Of a stretch of 64,000 nucleotides of DNA, positions 54,072 to 64,000 are shown one piece after another; position 1 is the stretch's first letter, and each line of letters starts with the position of its first letter. This stretch comes from Punica granatum (Eukaryota > Streptophyta > Magnoliopsida > Myrtales > Lythraceae), in the NCBI RefSeq assembly GCF_007655135.1, contig NC_045129.1, positions 13,020,001-13,084,000 on the forward strand. Reading direction: 5' to 3'. The position numbers were made by a program, and so were the translations under genes. The notes under the pieces are model-generated. The model was given only the letters and a program-made list of their open reading frames with translations, ran no database searches and was not told where the DNA came from.

Positions 54072-56313
54072 CAATATAACATAACTAATTTAGATGTAAA
54101 TTACTCACCTCAATAGTCCCCTTCGAATCAAAACATCGAGTTATGGTCCATCCTCCCCGCTTAGATCATTTAAATTGGTCGGTTTCAATCCAGTTTCGAA
54201 AACTATGGTCTCCATAATTGTGAACGACAATTAGCCATGGTCGACTATGACCGTTCACTGTGAAGCTAAAACAATTGCCGGTGGCAAAATGTTACATTTA
54301 CGCTCTAATGCATGACAGAAAAAAGAAGGTTGCACCGGATTGAGGAGAATTGCAGCCCCGGTGCAGTTCATAAAGTTGCCTTACAACACAGCCCAGTCCT
54401 AGAGGAGAATTGCAACGATGTGAATGGGAAGGAGATAGAGACTGCAGCGGAGCCAAATCCCACTCTACAGATATGATTATACGTGTGAACTAGGAGAAAT
54501 TTTCAAGTCATTTCCCACAAGTTGCCTTTACAGCGTGCAAGCATTGACAATAAGGGCCGCGGGGTGGACTCAGAAGACTTTCACTTCTTTTCAGAAGAAA
54601 CGATCCAGAAGTTTGTTGAGTCCTTTTTCTCGTCTGCTTTGGAGCTTTTTCCTTTTGCCAAATTCCGCTATCTGCTAGCTTGTTGTCTTCCCGCTCGTGA
54701 TCATACCATATCTGCGAGATCATGGAGGTCGACTTGCCCAGTCTCTGCGGAAACCGTGGGTACGTGTATCTCTTAAACCAGTTCCATTGTATGGTTTTTT
54801 TTATCATTCCTTTGGGTCAGTCATAGGTACTGTTAAGGAACAAGGAGTAGGGCTAAAATATTTGAAGTTCGGTGCTGTTACGCATCCAAACTTGGGCAGA
54901 GCAATCTAGTTGTTTCCAAGTAATCAGGATTTAGATAGATCTTTCTTGCTCGACAGAACTGCAATTCCACCAGCACAAGAGGAATAAAATGTTTTAATGC
55001 CCTTCCCGTGATGCTTTTTGTGCCTGAAGCCGTCCTTTCACTCCCCCCTCTTTTTTTCCTTCTTTGTCTCACTATGCAGATCCAAATGGAACCTGAATCT
55101 ATCTAGAAGTGGATAGTTCTAAGATATCGGAACTGAACCTACCCTGACCGTTGAAAAGGACAAGTTTGGTACTGCGCATCTAACTGCTTGTGCCAGGACC
55201 AATTTTTTTCCGGGTCCAACATTCTTGCATATTCAGGCATCTCGAGGTTTATTTATAGAAACTATAAGCCTCGAAGGTTGGAGGGCTTCTCGACATTTTA
55301 GCTCAGGTAGTGCGTCTGGGGATCATCAGTCGAAGAGTGTATGCTGAAGGTGAGGTGCTCTGGGTTTGTTCGTCTCATGCTACTTTTTTGTTTAGTTCCC
55401 TATATTGCTACTTGCAGAGAACCGATGTGCTATTCTGGAAGTCATTCATAGTTCAATTGAACTATATAGTTGAGTGTTAAGCCACTGGGACGGCTACTTT
55501 GTACATTTTTTAACTCAGATAGTGCTTCCATTTTGTTGGGTAGAGAACGACATGGTGTGACAGATTGTTCTTGAGGGAACCAAGCTAAACAAAGTGAATG
55601 TTCTAAAATGCTCCTTTATACAAATAGTTATGGAATCCGAGGTGAATCTTGTGGGCATGCTCTGACTCTGTTTAAATGGTTTTTCAGGTGAGGGGAGGTC
55701 TACCAAGTCACTGACAGATGGGGATGGAACAAGGATGAAAGGGGAGTAAGTAGCAGTGGAGTCGCTGTTCATTGTTTGCTTTGTCCATGTCGCTGCAAAA
55801 TGCCGCTCCAAAATAACCCAGAACTATCTACAGTCTGGAGATCGGGACAACCCTTTTTTAAGGTAAGCAATAGGGACTTAATGGTGATCCTGTTGTACTA
55901 TCAGAATAGTAGTTAAGTTGCTCGTGAATATGCATAAAGCTGTGTATTACAGCCGACTGCGTTTCTGCTTGCAATGGACCATGTTTTTAGAGCTGTAATA
56001 TGTCTATGTTCTCTGCAAATATTTCAAACCATTTGGGATAAGAGAAGTTAGCGAGGCTTTTCCTACATTGCAGCTCTGCTATTGCCAGTCTTCATTCATC
56101 AGTGGTAGACCATTGAAGGTAAAGGTTCTTCGACTTGCGATGATCTTTTCTTTTCAGTTTCCATTTTGGTCCCCGTAGTTTTTGACATGGATGCAATGAT
56201 CAGATTCATAGAATATGTTTCAGTTGCCATGACTTATGGAACATTACATAGTGTCTCTAAATACAAGATCTGTGATTTTTGATATTACAGTTGCCTAAGG
56301 ATCTGTAGCTGGC
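54072..56313 (+). other. 5' region of the BED-NLR gene, probable 5' UTR exons
   Basis: No coding domain recognised. Composition shifts from AT-rich to gene-like after about 54,500. An acceptor-like TTGATATTACAG at 56279-56290 precedes the ATG by about 24 bp, and another (TGGTTTTTCAG, about 55679-55689) lies upstream. A spliced 5' leader is therefore likely. Open frames on either strand look accidental. Confidence 0.45.
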
Positions 56314-59300
56314 ATGGGTAAGCCAAGGGACAAGTTCTGGGATCACGCTGAAGCTATATCTAATGAAGGTGAAGGGCCTCGTTGGAAGTGTAAGTTCTGC
56401 AACAAAATATTTTCCGGGGGAGCTTCTAGGATAAAAGCACATTTGAGTAAGGCCGGAGGTGGAGGAATTAAAGTTTGCGAAGCAGTTGATGAAGCTACAA
56501 TGGAAGCAGCTAAGGAGGCACTTGAAGGACTGGAGTCGAATAAAAAGAATACAAAGAGAAGAAGGCTGGAGACTGGTATGAGTTCACCGTCAGTGAACCC
56601 ACAAGTGGCGGATCTGCAACCTACTCTGCCATTTCTTGGCCAGAGCAACCTCGATTCACTACTGCAGGGGAGTCCTGATGCAATTCATGGAACCGGCTTG
56701 CCAAGGCAGTGTGAGCTGATGGATCTGGACGACATCTCGACTTGCTCCGGTTTTGGGGAATCTACTATGTGTGCCAGGATGCAAGAATTCAGGGATGAAA
56801 TACTGGTAGAAGGTCCATCAAATGCTCAAATCAATGACCAAAGTAACATGCCATGGTCAATCTTTGATGCTGCCGCAGTTGACAGATCGGATTGGCATCA
56901 ATATGGCACTCTCCCAGAACAAGTGCTGCACCTTGTGTCAGATGATCACTGTCGTTCGATGGCACGTGACTTGCAAGGTGAAAATGCAAACTCACCATCA
57001 CCTGAGATCCAATCCTTGCAACCAGATGCTCCCATTCTGCTACCTGTGAAGGCTCGGCCACCTCTTTCTGAAAGCACCCTCAAGGTGAGAACATCAGAGG
57101 TTAATATCTGTGAAGACAACCCAGTGCAAGGCGAGCATGATCCATTAGTTGAAGCATGTAAAGCTAATAACACTATGATCATGCAACCCGATCGTTTTGA
57201 TCCAATGCAAATCGATCTAGATCCCAACAATGGGGGCATTGCTTCACTTCTCCCACAGCTTTCTTCTGGGTCAATCTCAGCTGCAACGGATTTTAAACAA
57301 GATGAGATGTTAGCACCCAAATTAACGGGTCGGGATTTCATCGTGGATAAGCTCTGGGACTTCTTAATGAAAGATAATATTTTACGCATTGGCGTCTATG
57401 GGATGGGGGGAGTGGGGAAAACCACAACCATGAAGCACCTATATAATAAATTATGTGCAAGTACTGCCTTTGCTAATGTATTATGGATTACTGTGTCTAA
57501 AGATTGCAGAATCCATGACCTTCAAAACAAGGTTGCGAAAGCACTCAATGTGCCGGACCTTTTCAAGGACGTTGACGAGGCGATGAGGTCAACATTGTTG
57601 TTCAACCATTTGAGAAAGAAAATGAAATCTTTAATTATTTTAGACGATATCTGGCAGCATTTTGAGCTCAAAGAGGTAGGAATTCCAGTGATGAAAGATG
57701 GCATTCAGCTTGTATTGACCACTCGTGATGTTGGTATTTGTCAGAGGATGTTGTGCCAAGAGGTAATTAGGGTCAAGCCCCTATCTGATGAAGAATCGTG
57801 GAACTTGTTTTTAGAGACACTTCATTCTGATCTATCTCCTAGTCGGATAGCTATTGCAGAGAGTATCGTAAAGGAGTGCAAGGGGCTGCCACTCGCTATT
57901 AATGTTTTGGCGGGAAGCATGAGGGGAGTGGACAGTGATCATGGATGGGAAGACACACTGGAAAAACTAAAAAAACCAGAAGCTCTGCAAGAGGACATGC
58001 GAACAGGTGTTTTCCCAATTCTACTACACAGTTACAGCCGCTTGAATGTAAAGAAGCAACAGTGCTTCTTACAATGCGCTCTGTATCCTGAGGATTGGAA
58101 AATCTATACAGGAGAATTGATAGAATCTTATATTGATGAGGGGTTGATTCGTGGGGATAGCAGGTGGAAGATGTACAACGAAGGCCACCAAGTATTAGAT
58201 GAACTAGTAAAGGCATGTCTCTTAGAAGAGGTAGCTCATTACTCTTATAATTATCATTTTTATGATATTTATGGAGGTCGGAGAAGAGTTAGGATGCATG
58301 ATGTGGTTCGACATATGGCATTGTACATTATGAATGGAAACAGCCCATGCATGGTAAAATCTGGCTTAGGTTTGGAAGATGTGCCGAATGAGGATGAATG
58401 GTTCCCTAGTCTTCAAAAGGTCTCCTTGATGTACAATAAAATAGAAGTAGTTCCATCCATGTCACCAAACTGTCCCCAGCTCTCAACTCTATCGCTAAGG
58501 GGATGCTCGGGACTATGTGATATCCCACAATGTTTTTTTGAGCGTATACGGGAGTTGAAGGTTATTGATTTGAGCCATACTCACATCACAAGAGTGCTTG
58601 GATCTGTCATAAACCTGGACAAGTTGAACGCACTATTACTCAGAAAATGCTCTAAATTATCTCGTATTCCGTCCCTGGTGAAGTTGACATTGCTAAAGAA
58701 GTTGGACCTCCGAGGGTGTAAAGGTATTGAAGAAGTACCAGATGGTTTGGGAATGTTGGTTAATCTAACATATCTCGACTTATCAGAAACAAGAATTGAG
58801 AGGATTTCAAATGGAGTAATCAGTGAGTTAAAGAAGCTACAGTATCTTAGAGTGGAGTATATAGAAGTGAAGGGAGAAGAAGTTGGAAAATTGAAGAAGT
58901 TGGAGCTACTCCAATGTCGTTTTCTAAATGTAAAGGAGTTGAACAAGTACACACAGGCGCAGCAAGCAACAACTATAAAGTCATACATTCTCCTCATAGG
59001 ACCTCATGCAAATCATAAGTATTGGCATAATATGCGCCAGTTTGTACATAATAATGATGATGACAATCTTTGGGATAAGAAAGTCGTAATTATGGGTGAA
59101 GGGCAGTACAACATAGGAGAAGTCTGTCATCTCCCAAGAGACATGAAGGCATTGCGGATTGATGGTTTCTCTGGGAGCTGGAATACGTCCAGCTTTTCAC
59201 AGCTTGAAGAACTAGAGGTGCTACACATAGAAAACTGCGGTGAGGTAACGGCATTGAGTGGCAGTGGGAGTGCAAGTCGAGGACAGCCTGGAGACCATTG

Positions 59301-60294
59301 CCCCAATCTCAAGGTGCTGGTCATCCGTAAATGGCCAAAACTAAAGCATATGTTGGTGCTTGGACGTAGCTGCAGTAGTACTTTCTACCTTAAGAAACTA
59401 AAATGGTTTAGGATACATGGTTGCAAGGAGCTGGAGAGCATAGTAGCAGCAGAAGAAGCATCATCATCATCATCATCACCACCACCACCACCACTGCTGC
59501 CACCAGGTGCATTCTCCCAAGTCCAATCAATTCGCATCATTGACTGTCCAAAGATGAAGAATTTGATAGGGCCTGAATTGCTTCCTCATCTCCATTTCCT
59601 CCAGTGGATATCCATTGATGGCGCCATCAATATGGATGAGATAATAGTAATGCCATCCCCACGTCGTCCTCCAGCCATGTCCCCCCTTCTTCCTCTCCTT
59701 ACAAGCATATATGTCTCGGGAAGTGAAAAGATGAAGCGGGTGCTAAGTGTTGAATTATTCATGATCCTCCCCAACCTCCAGGAAATCACTGTCCAGAGAT
59801 GTGGACAGATGAAGGAGGTGATAGGCCAAGAATTATTATTAGACCACGGAGCCACGTTCGGAACCAACAATACGAGCAGCTTGTTGTCGCACCCAATTGC
59901 AGCATCTCCTGATCAATTAAGTGCAAGAAAGCTGACCTTGAAACTGTACCACCTTGAGGAGTTGGAGAGCATATGCAGTTGGGCTGGACTTCGGGATCTC
60001 ATACATGTCATTGATATAAAGAACTGTCCGAAGCTGAAAAGGATTGAAATGCTTGATGTTCATGATGGAATGATAGTCGCTTCTCCTCCGCCTTCTCTAA
60101 AGGAGATATTACTATCAATAGACGGAGATGGAGAATGGTGGGATTCTCTGGAGTGGTTCCACCCCGTGGCCAAGACTGCCCTTGAACCTTATGTGTTCAT
60201 CACCCCCAGATATCCGACTCACAAAATTCCTATACAGGAATGGCGGTCGGCCATAATCTTAGGGAGGAAACCTAAAATGTGGCGGAGGAAGTAA
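56314..60294 (+). CDS. BED zinc-finger NB-ARC LRR immune receptor (BED-NLR)
   Basis: A single open frame of 1326 codons. Residues 1-60 form a BED-type zinc finger (W24, C26, C29, H43, C55; WKCKFCNKIFSGGASRIKAH). A basic stretch KKNTKRRR (77-84) could be a nuclear localisation signal. Residues 90-340 are a non-conserved linker. The NB-ARC has P-loop GMGGVGKTTT (about 363-372), kinase 2 LIILDDIW (440-447; the Trp marks the non-TIR class), RNBS-B LTTRD (about 467), GLPL (524-527), RNBS-D CFLQCALYPEDW (584-595) and MHD (661-663). From about 700 to the end are irregular LRRs (LKVIDLSHTHITRVL; LTYLDLSETRIERI), later ones with CPKLK-type repeats. All ATP-binding motifs are intact, so a functional intracellular receptor is plausible. 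BED-NLRs (rice Xa1, wheat Yr5/Yr7) recognise pathogen effectors, and the BED finger is thought to act as a decoy or signalling part. Confidence 0.93.
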   Translation: MGKPRDKFWDHAEAISNEGEGPRWKCKFCNKIFSGGASRIKAHLSKAGGGGIKVCEAVDEATMEAAKEALEGLESNKKNTKRRRLETGMSSPSVNPQVADLQPTLPFLGQSNLDSLLQGSPDAIHGTGLPRQCELMDLDDISTCSGFGESTMCARMQEFRDEILVEGPSNAQINDQSNMPWSIFDAAAVDRSDWHQYGTLPEQVLHLVSDDHCRSMARDLQGENANSPSPEIQSLQPDAPILLPVKARPPLSESTLKVRTSEVNICEDNPVQGEHDPLVEACKANNTMIMQPDRFDPMQIDLDPNNGGIASLLPQLSSGSISAATDFKQDEMLAPKLTGRDFIVDKLWDFLMKDNILRIGVYGMGGVGKTTTMKHLYNKLCASTAFANVLWITVSKDCRIHDLQNKVAKALNVPDLFKDVDEAMRSTLLFNHLRKKMKSLIILDDIWQHFELKEVGIPVMKDGIQLVLTTRDVGICQRMLCQEVIRVKPLSDEESWNLFLETLHSDLSPSRIAIAESIVKECKGLPLAINVLAGSMRGVDSDHGWEDTLEKLKKPEALQEDMRTGVFPILLHSYSRLNVKKQQCFLQCALYPEDWKIYTGELIESYIDEGLIRGDSRWKMYNEGHQVLDELVKACLLEEVAHYSYNYHFYDIYGGRRRVRMHDVVRHMALYIMNGNSPCMVKSGLGLEDVPNEDEWFPSLQKVSLMYNKIEVVPSMSPNCPQLSTLSLRGCSGLCDIPQCFFERIRELKVIDLSHTHITRVLGSVINLDKLNALLLRKCSKLSRIPSLVKLTLLKKLDLRGCKGIEEVPDGLGMLVNLTYLDLSETRIERISNGVISELKKLQYLRVEYIEVKGEEVGKLKKLELLQCRFLNVKELNKYTQAQQATTIKSYILLIGPHANHKYWHNMRQFVHNNDDDNLWDKKVVIMGEGQYNIGEVCHLPRDMKALRIDGFSGSWNTSSFSQLEELEVLHIENCGEVTALSGSGSASRGQPGDHCPNLKVLVIRKWPKLKHMLVLGRSCSSTFYLKKLKWFRIHGCKELESIVAAEEASSSSSSPPPPPLLPPGAFSQVQSIRIIDCPKMKNLIGPELLPHLHFLQWISIDGAINMDEIIVMPSPRRPPAMSPLLPLLTSIYVSGSEKMKRVLSVELFMILPNLQEITVQRCGQMKEVIGQELLLDHGATFGTNNTSSLLSHPIAASPDQLSARKLTLKLYHLEELESICSWAGLRDLIHVIDIKNCPKLKRIEMLDVHDGMIVASPPPSLKEILLSIDGDGEWWDSLEWFHPVAKTALEPYVFITPRYPTHKIPIQEWRSAIILGRKPKMWRRK
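59461..59493 (+). repeat. TCA/CCA trinucleotide repeat in the LRR coding region
   Basis: Six TCA codons followed by five CCA codons encode six Ser and five Pro (residues 1050-1060), an insertion between LRR units. The frame is preserved by the triplet unit. Confidence 0.95.
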
Positions 60295-62560
60295 TGATGC
60301 CCGTCAAGGTACTAAATTTTTACATGTTGATCAAAATTTTCCACTTCTTTCTCCTTAGTTTTAGTAATTGTTCAGTTACCACCCAGAGTAAAATCTCATT
60401 CTCCAAGTAGACGTGAACGGAATTGTTACTCCCCAGATAATCAAAAATCAAAAGATGTGTTGAAAAAAAAACCCGAAATGCCCTTGAACAAAAAGCTGAT
60501 ACACGTTTAATATATACACTTGTTCGCATAATATATTTAAGATGCAATGAAACCAATCTCTGAAAGAAAAATGAAAAAGAAGGTCATTCTAATTCTTTCA
60601 AGGATTTTAGAAATATTCCCTCATAAATTTTATCTCTATCTATGAAGTATGGACCCAGTAACATTATTCGTTTAACCTAATATCCATTTCTTTTGACACA
60701 GCTAATTCATAATGAAATAAAACTACCCAAAGTCAGATACCGATTGATCAATAGTTTGTCACTTAAGATCTTTCTTATCATATTTCTTTTTTCTTAGCTC
60801 CTGCAAGCAGTGATATGGAATCTCTCTTCCTTTTTTTTAAAATATATACATATATATATATATATAATAAGTTATTTGGTGATTTTCCACTTTTTTTTCA
60901 GTAGATGGTGATTTTCCACCTTTTATGGCTCCAACTTGCACCTATTTTCTTTTATTTTTGGTTATATATCCTCCTGCGAGCAATGATATAGAATCTCTCT
61001 TCAGCTTCGTTATTCTAATCAAAAGTTTCTCTTCATTTCTCTGTCGCTTTATTATTAGGCTGGCATATGTGCAGAATCTGTGGAAGGGGAGCTTTATGTG
61101 TTCTATACCTGCACTTATCCTTTGTGCATAAATCGCTGATTACGCATGTGTAAGAGGAAGCAAAGGATTGTGCAGGACATGCATGAAGACGACAGTGGTT
61201 ATCGAAAATGCTCCGCAGGCAAATCGAGAACGGATACGTATTTGATATGTCTATGGTTGGTAGTCTACTACTTTTGAATTCTAGTTCTATTCCTTTTCTC
61301 GTGATACGTAGTAAAAGATGTTCTCTTATAATTAAATAAACATTTGGCTCGAGAACTTGAAAAAGCTGATGTTCCATATGTTTGTGATTTGCATGGAAGA
61401 ATCTCCCATGGCAAGGGAATCTTGGCCTTCCAAGGTGGTGGTCCATGTTCTGGTTTTATTTTTCGAGAGAATTATATTGATTATCATATATGTGGTTACG
61501 TTTGGTACACCTGAACGAGAAGAAAGAGAATGGGATGGTCCAATAAGAGCATTCCACTTTTGATACTCTTCTTTCTTTAACTTGATAGAATGATCATTCT
61601 TTCGTAAAACTTAACTAATGCTCACTCAATCATTCTAACTAATCTTCATACAAGTATCCTATACTTTCTTTTGAACACTTATATCTAATTATATACATAT
61701 AATGACGTGTTGGTAGACAAGTTCTAGAATGGTGGACAAAGAAGTTCTTCTTGGACTAATCCACAGATTCAGGTTCAGAACGATGAGCAAGGTTGAAGAA
61801 CCCCTCCAGATAATTTTCCAGCTACATCACAAGCGAGAGCTGATCGACTCGAAGGCTCTAGTATAGTTCTAGAGAACAAGTCCTTGCAATGACTGGCTCG
61901 ACCACCGACCCTTACCTCATACCCCTTCTGGTAATAGTGTATAATTCTTTCTTGTTTTGGTTTCTTCTTCAACTAATTTTCTAGTGCGGTATTCATCTAA
62001 ATATATCAGCTTAATTAACGCTCTTCCTCTCTCTCTAATCTCCACGAACTTCATGTTAGAACTATTTTTTAGCTTTTCAATAGAAAGGCAGGCAATGACG
62101 TCGAGTTTGTAAGACCCGGTATTTTTTTAAATCTGCTCCTATCTCCACTTCAAGCATCTTCTTTTTTATTTTTATTCGTATTTTTATTTTTTCTTTTTAA
62201 TTTTCTAAATTTTGTCTTTCCATAATTTTTTTAAAATTAAAAAAAAATCACGGAAAGTTAACGGAGATTAAAAGTAGCTACAAACCAGACAATTTTTAAT
62301 GTAAGTGCTTTAGTTTATAACAATTTTCGTTTTTGACTATATTTAGAAAAAAGAGAGTATAGACTTTTTTTTCTAATGTATAACAATAGTTAATTATCCG
62401 ATATTCAGAAGATATAATAATATATACTTGAGATATTATTGATGATCGTTAATTGAAAGATGAAAACTAATTTAATTTTGAGGCATAAATATCTTTAAAA
62501 TCATGAAATTTCAAGTAAATTCTTACAAACCCTGAAGTATTAATTAAGGGGAAACGTAAA
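60295..62560. other. Downstream of the NLR, no gene seen
   Basis: 3' UTR and intergenic DNA, with a TA run at about 60,843-60,868 and T-rich tracts. 61,150-61,560 is less AT-rich but without recognisable domains. Confidence 0.4.
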
Positions 62561-62608
62561 TAAATTAAGCAATGAAAAGGACGGATATGAGTATGAAATT
62601 AGATAGAA

Positions 62609-62649
62609 TATATATATATATACACACACACACACACTCATATACATAT

Positions 62650-62680
<31 letters not shown>

Positions 62681-62682
62681 GC
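62609..62682. repeat. TA/CA compound microsatellite
   Basis: Alternating AT and AC dinucleotides with CATATA units. Confidence 0.9.
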
Positions 62683-64000
62683 ACCTTTCGATTTTGGGAG
62701 GAGGGGAGTTGGATTATCTCTGTACCTGATCTTCAGTATTGTTGGGTTTCGTGGAAGCTGTGGGCGCCAGTTTCTATATATATATATATCTTTGAATCAT
62801 TGCATTTTGCTTGCCAAGTGAACGAATATACTATTGGCAGACCTGACCGTCTTCTTCAAACATTACTGTCAGATAATCATCCACTTTTTCGCGAACCATA
62901 ATATATGGAAAAAGGGAACGGTACCGATTTATTGTTGCTTCGAGAGGCTCTTGAGCCTCCACCCGTGGCTTGGACCCTTGGTCCGGGTTCACGAGGGCTC
63001 GATGAACCCACCCGAGCCTCGTGGCTCCCGAAGCCATGAGGTTCCAAGAGTTACAGAGACCAGCAATGTTCATCCTCTTTCTTGCGAAGAAGATGAACAG
63101 TCATTATTTTTTTAATTTAATCTTTAATTTATTTATTTTTTTACTTTCAAAAAATAGAGGACATTTTAGTCTTTTCATAATTTATCTGCTTTCATTTCAT
63201 GATAATTCTTGAGACTCAACCAAACAAAGGTTTTGAATCGGAATTTCAGTTCTATTCCCATTAAATTTCATTCTCTGTCAATTCTAATCCCTTTAATTAC
63301 ATTCCAATGAACCAAACGCCACGTAATACCATTGTATCAATTTAGTGAAAAGATGATGAAAGTCGATATTGCCATTGAGATGGATTTCTCAAATCCTTTT
63401 TGGCAAATTGAGTTAGGGCAAGTGAAACTTGAGCTGTTTGAACTATTGGACGTTGAAGTACTCGTTGGCGCCGTTGGTTAGAAATGCCCCGCCTCTTGAG
63501 GAGTCCGAGTGAAATGTATGGAGATCTACCATAGGTGTTGTGCCGTCACCTGCCGGACAATGCTTGAATTTGGCGACCATAGTTTCCGTTCACTGAGTAT
63601 TGCCTGTCTTAGGGCTATGGCCTCATATTACCCCAAAAAAAAAAAAAAGTTTTCGTCTGTTCGAAATTCACCGCATTAGCATCCATCGACTGAGAGTGAG
63701 AAAACCGAATCATGCTATTGGTTTTCGATCGATTGATGGATTTGTAATAGAATAGTCTTCTGGTGGTATTGTCAAGATTTTCCATGGCGTCCCACATGCC
63801 ATAATAACAATGCATGAAATAAAATATTGCGAAGGTCACTTGGTGCAAGCGTGTTAGAGACAAGTTTGTAACGTGTGTGGTTTGCACCATCTGATCTTTA
63901 TCAAAGGAAAGTGAGTCGAGTTCCTCACTAGAAGAACTTGAATTGAGAAAAGAAAAAAAACTCACAAGGTGAAATAGGAAAACACCAATCAAATTACAAC
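62683..64000. other. Intergenic, no gene supported
   Basis: A GC-richer block at 62,930-63,060 contains nested short inverted words (GGCTCTTGAGCC; ACCCGTGG / GGGTTCACGAGG). The long minus-strand frame at 63,615-63,992 is low-complexity (Ser and Phe runs) and resembles nothing I know. Confidence 0.35.

Noticed and set aside
63615..63992. 125-codon minus-strand frame at the right edge
   Set aside because: Ser and Phe runs, no recognisable family, and truncated context.

Overview
The window is nuclear DNA of a flowering plant. Genes have short exons with GT-AG introns, the intergenic DNA is AT-rich, and there are LTR retrotransposons, fold-back MITEs, tRNA-derived SINEs and Helitron ends. The large Tat-type Ty3/gypsy element resembles elements I associate with pomegranate (Punica granatum) and related Myrtales. 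That species guess rests on memory and could not be checked here.

Layout. 1-1.4 kb is a decayed gypsy gag fragment. 2.6-5.0 kb (minus) is a seven-exon conserved plant gene of unknown function with a probable organelle transit peptide; its fifth exon looks damaged. 6.0-8.3 kb (minus) is a cellulose synthase-like C (xyloglucan backbone synthase) gene. A 32-bp gap in its exon 4 removes the QxxRW motif and shifts the frame, so it is probably a pseudogene. 9-20 kb is gene-poor, with a Copia relic, a hAT-type MITE with 8-bp target duplications, Helitron-like ends and SINEs. 20.4-24.1 kb (minus) is an intact nine-exon malectin-like/LRR receptor-like protein without a kinase. Its last intron holds a fold-back element, and a SINE lies just upstream of it. 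24-31.5 kb is gene-poor, with a minisatellite-like array and a roughly 0.9-kb palindrome.

31,528-49,573 is one complete LTR retrotransposon of about 18 kb: 4.26-kb LTRs differing at only about four positions, TSD AATAA, PBS, polypurine tract, an extra 5' ORF, gag, partial reverse transcriptase and RNase H, and a 32-bp tandem array before the 3' LTR. Protease and integrase are missing, RT carries gaps and a frameshift, and several Trp codons have become stops. Because the LTRs are almost identical, the element was probably mobilised recently by proteins supplied from elsewhere. 49.6-54.1 kb is AT-rich Helitron/MITE territory.

56.3-60.3 kb (plus) is a single-exon 1326-residue BED zinc-finger NB-ARC-LRR immune receptor with all canonical NB-ARC motifs, preceded by probable 5' UTR introns. 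60.3-64 kb shows no convincing gene.

The genes do not form a pathway. The theme is cell-surface and intracellular sensing genes, plus two eroded housekeeping-type genes, embedded in transposon-rich DNA.
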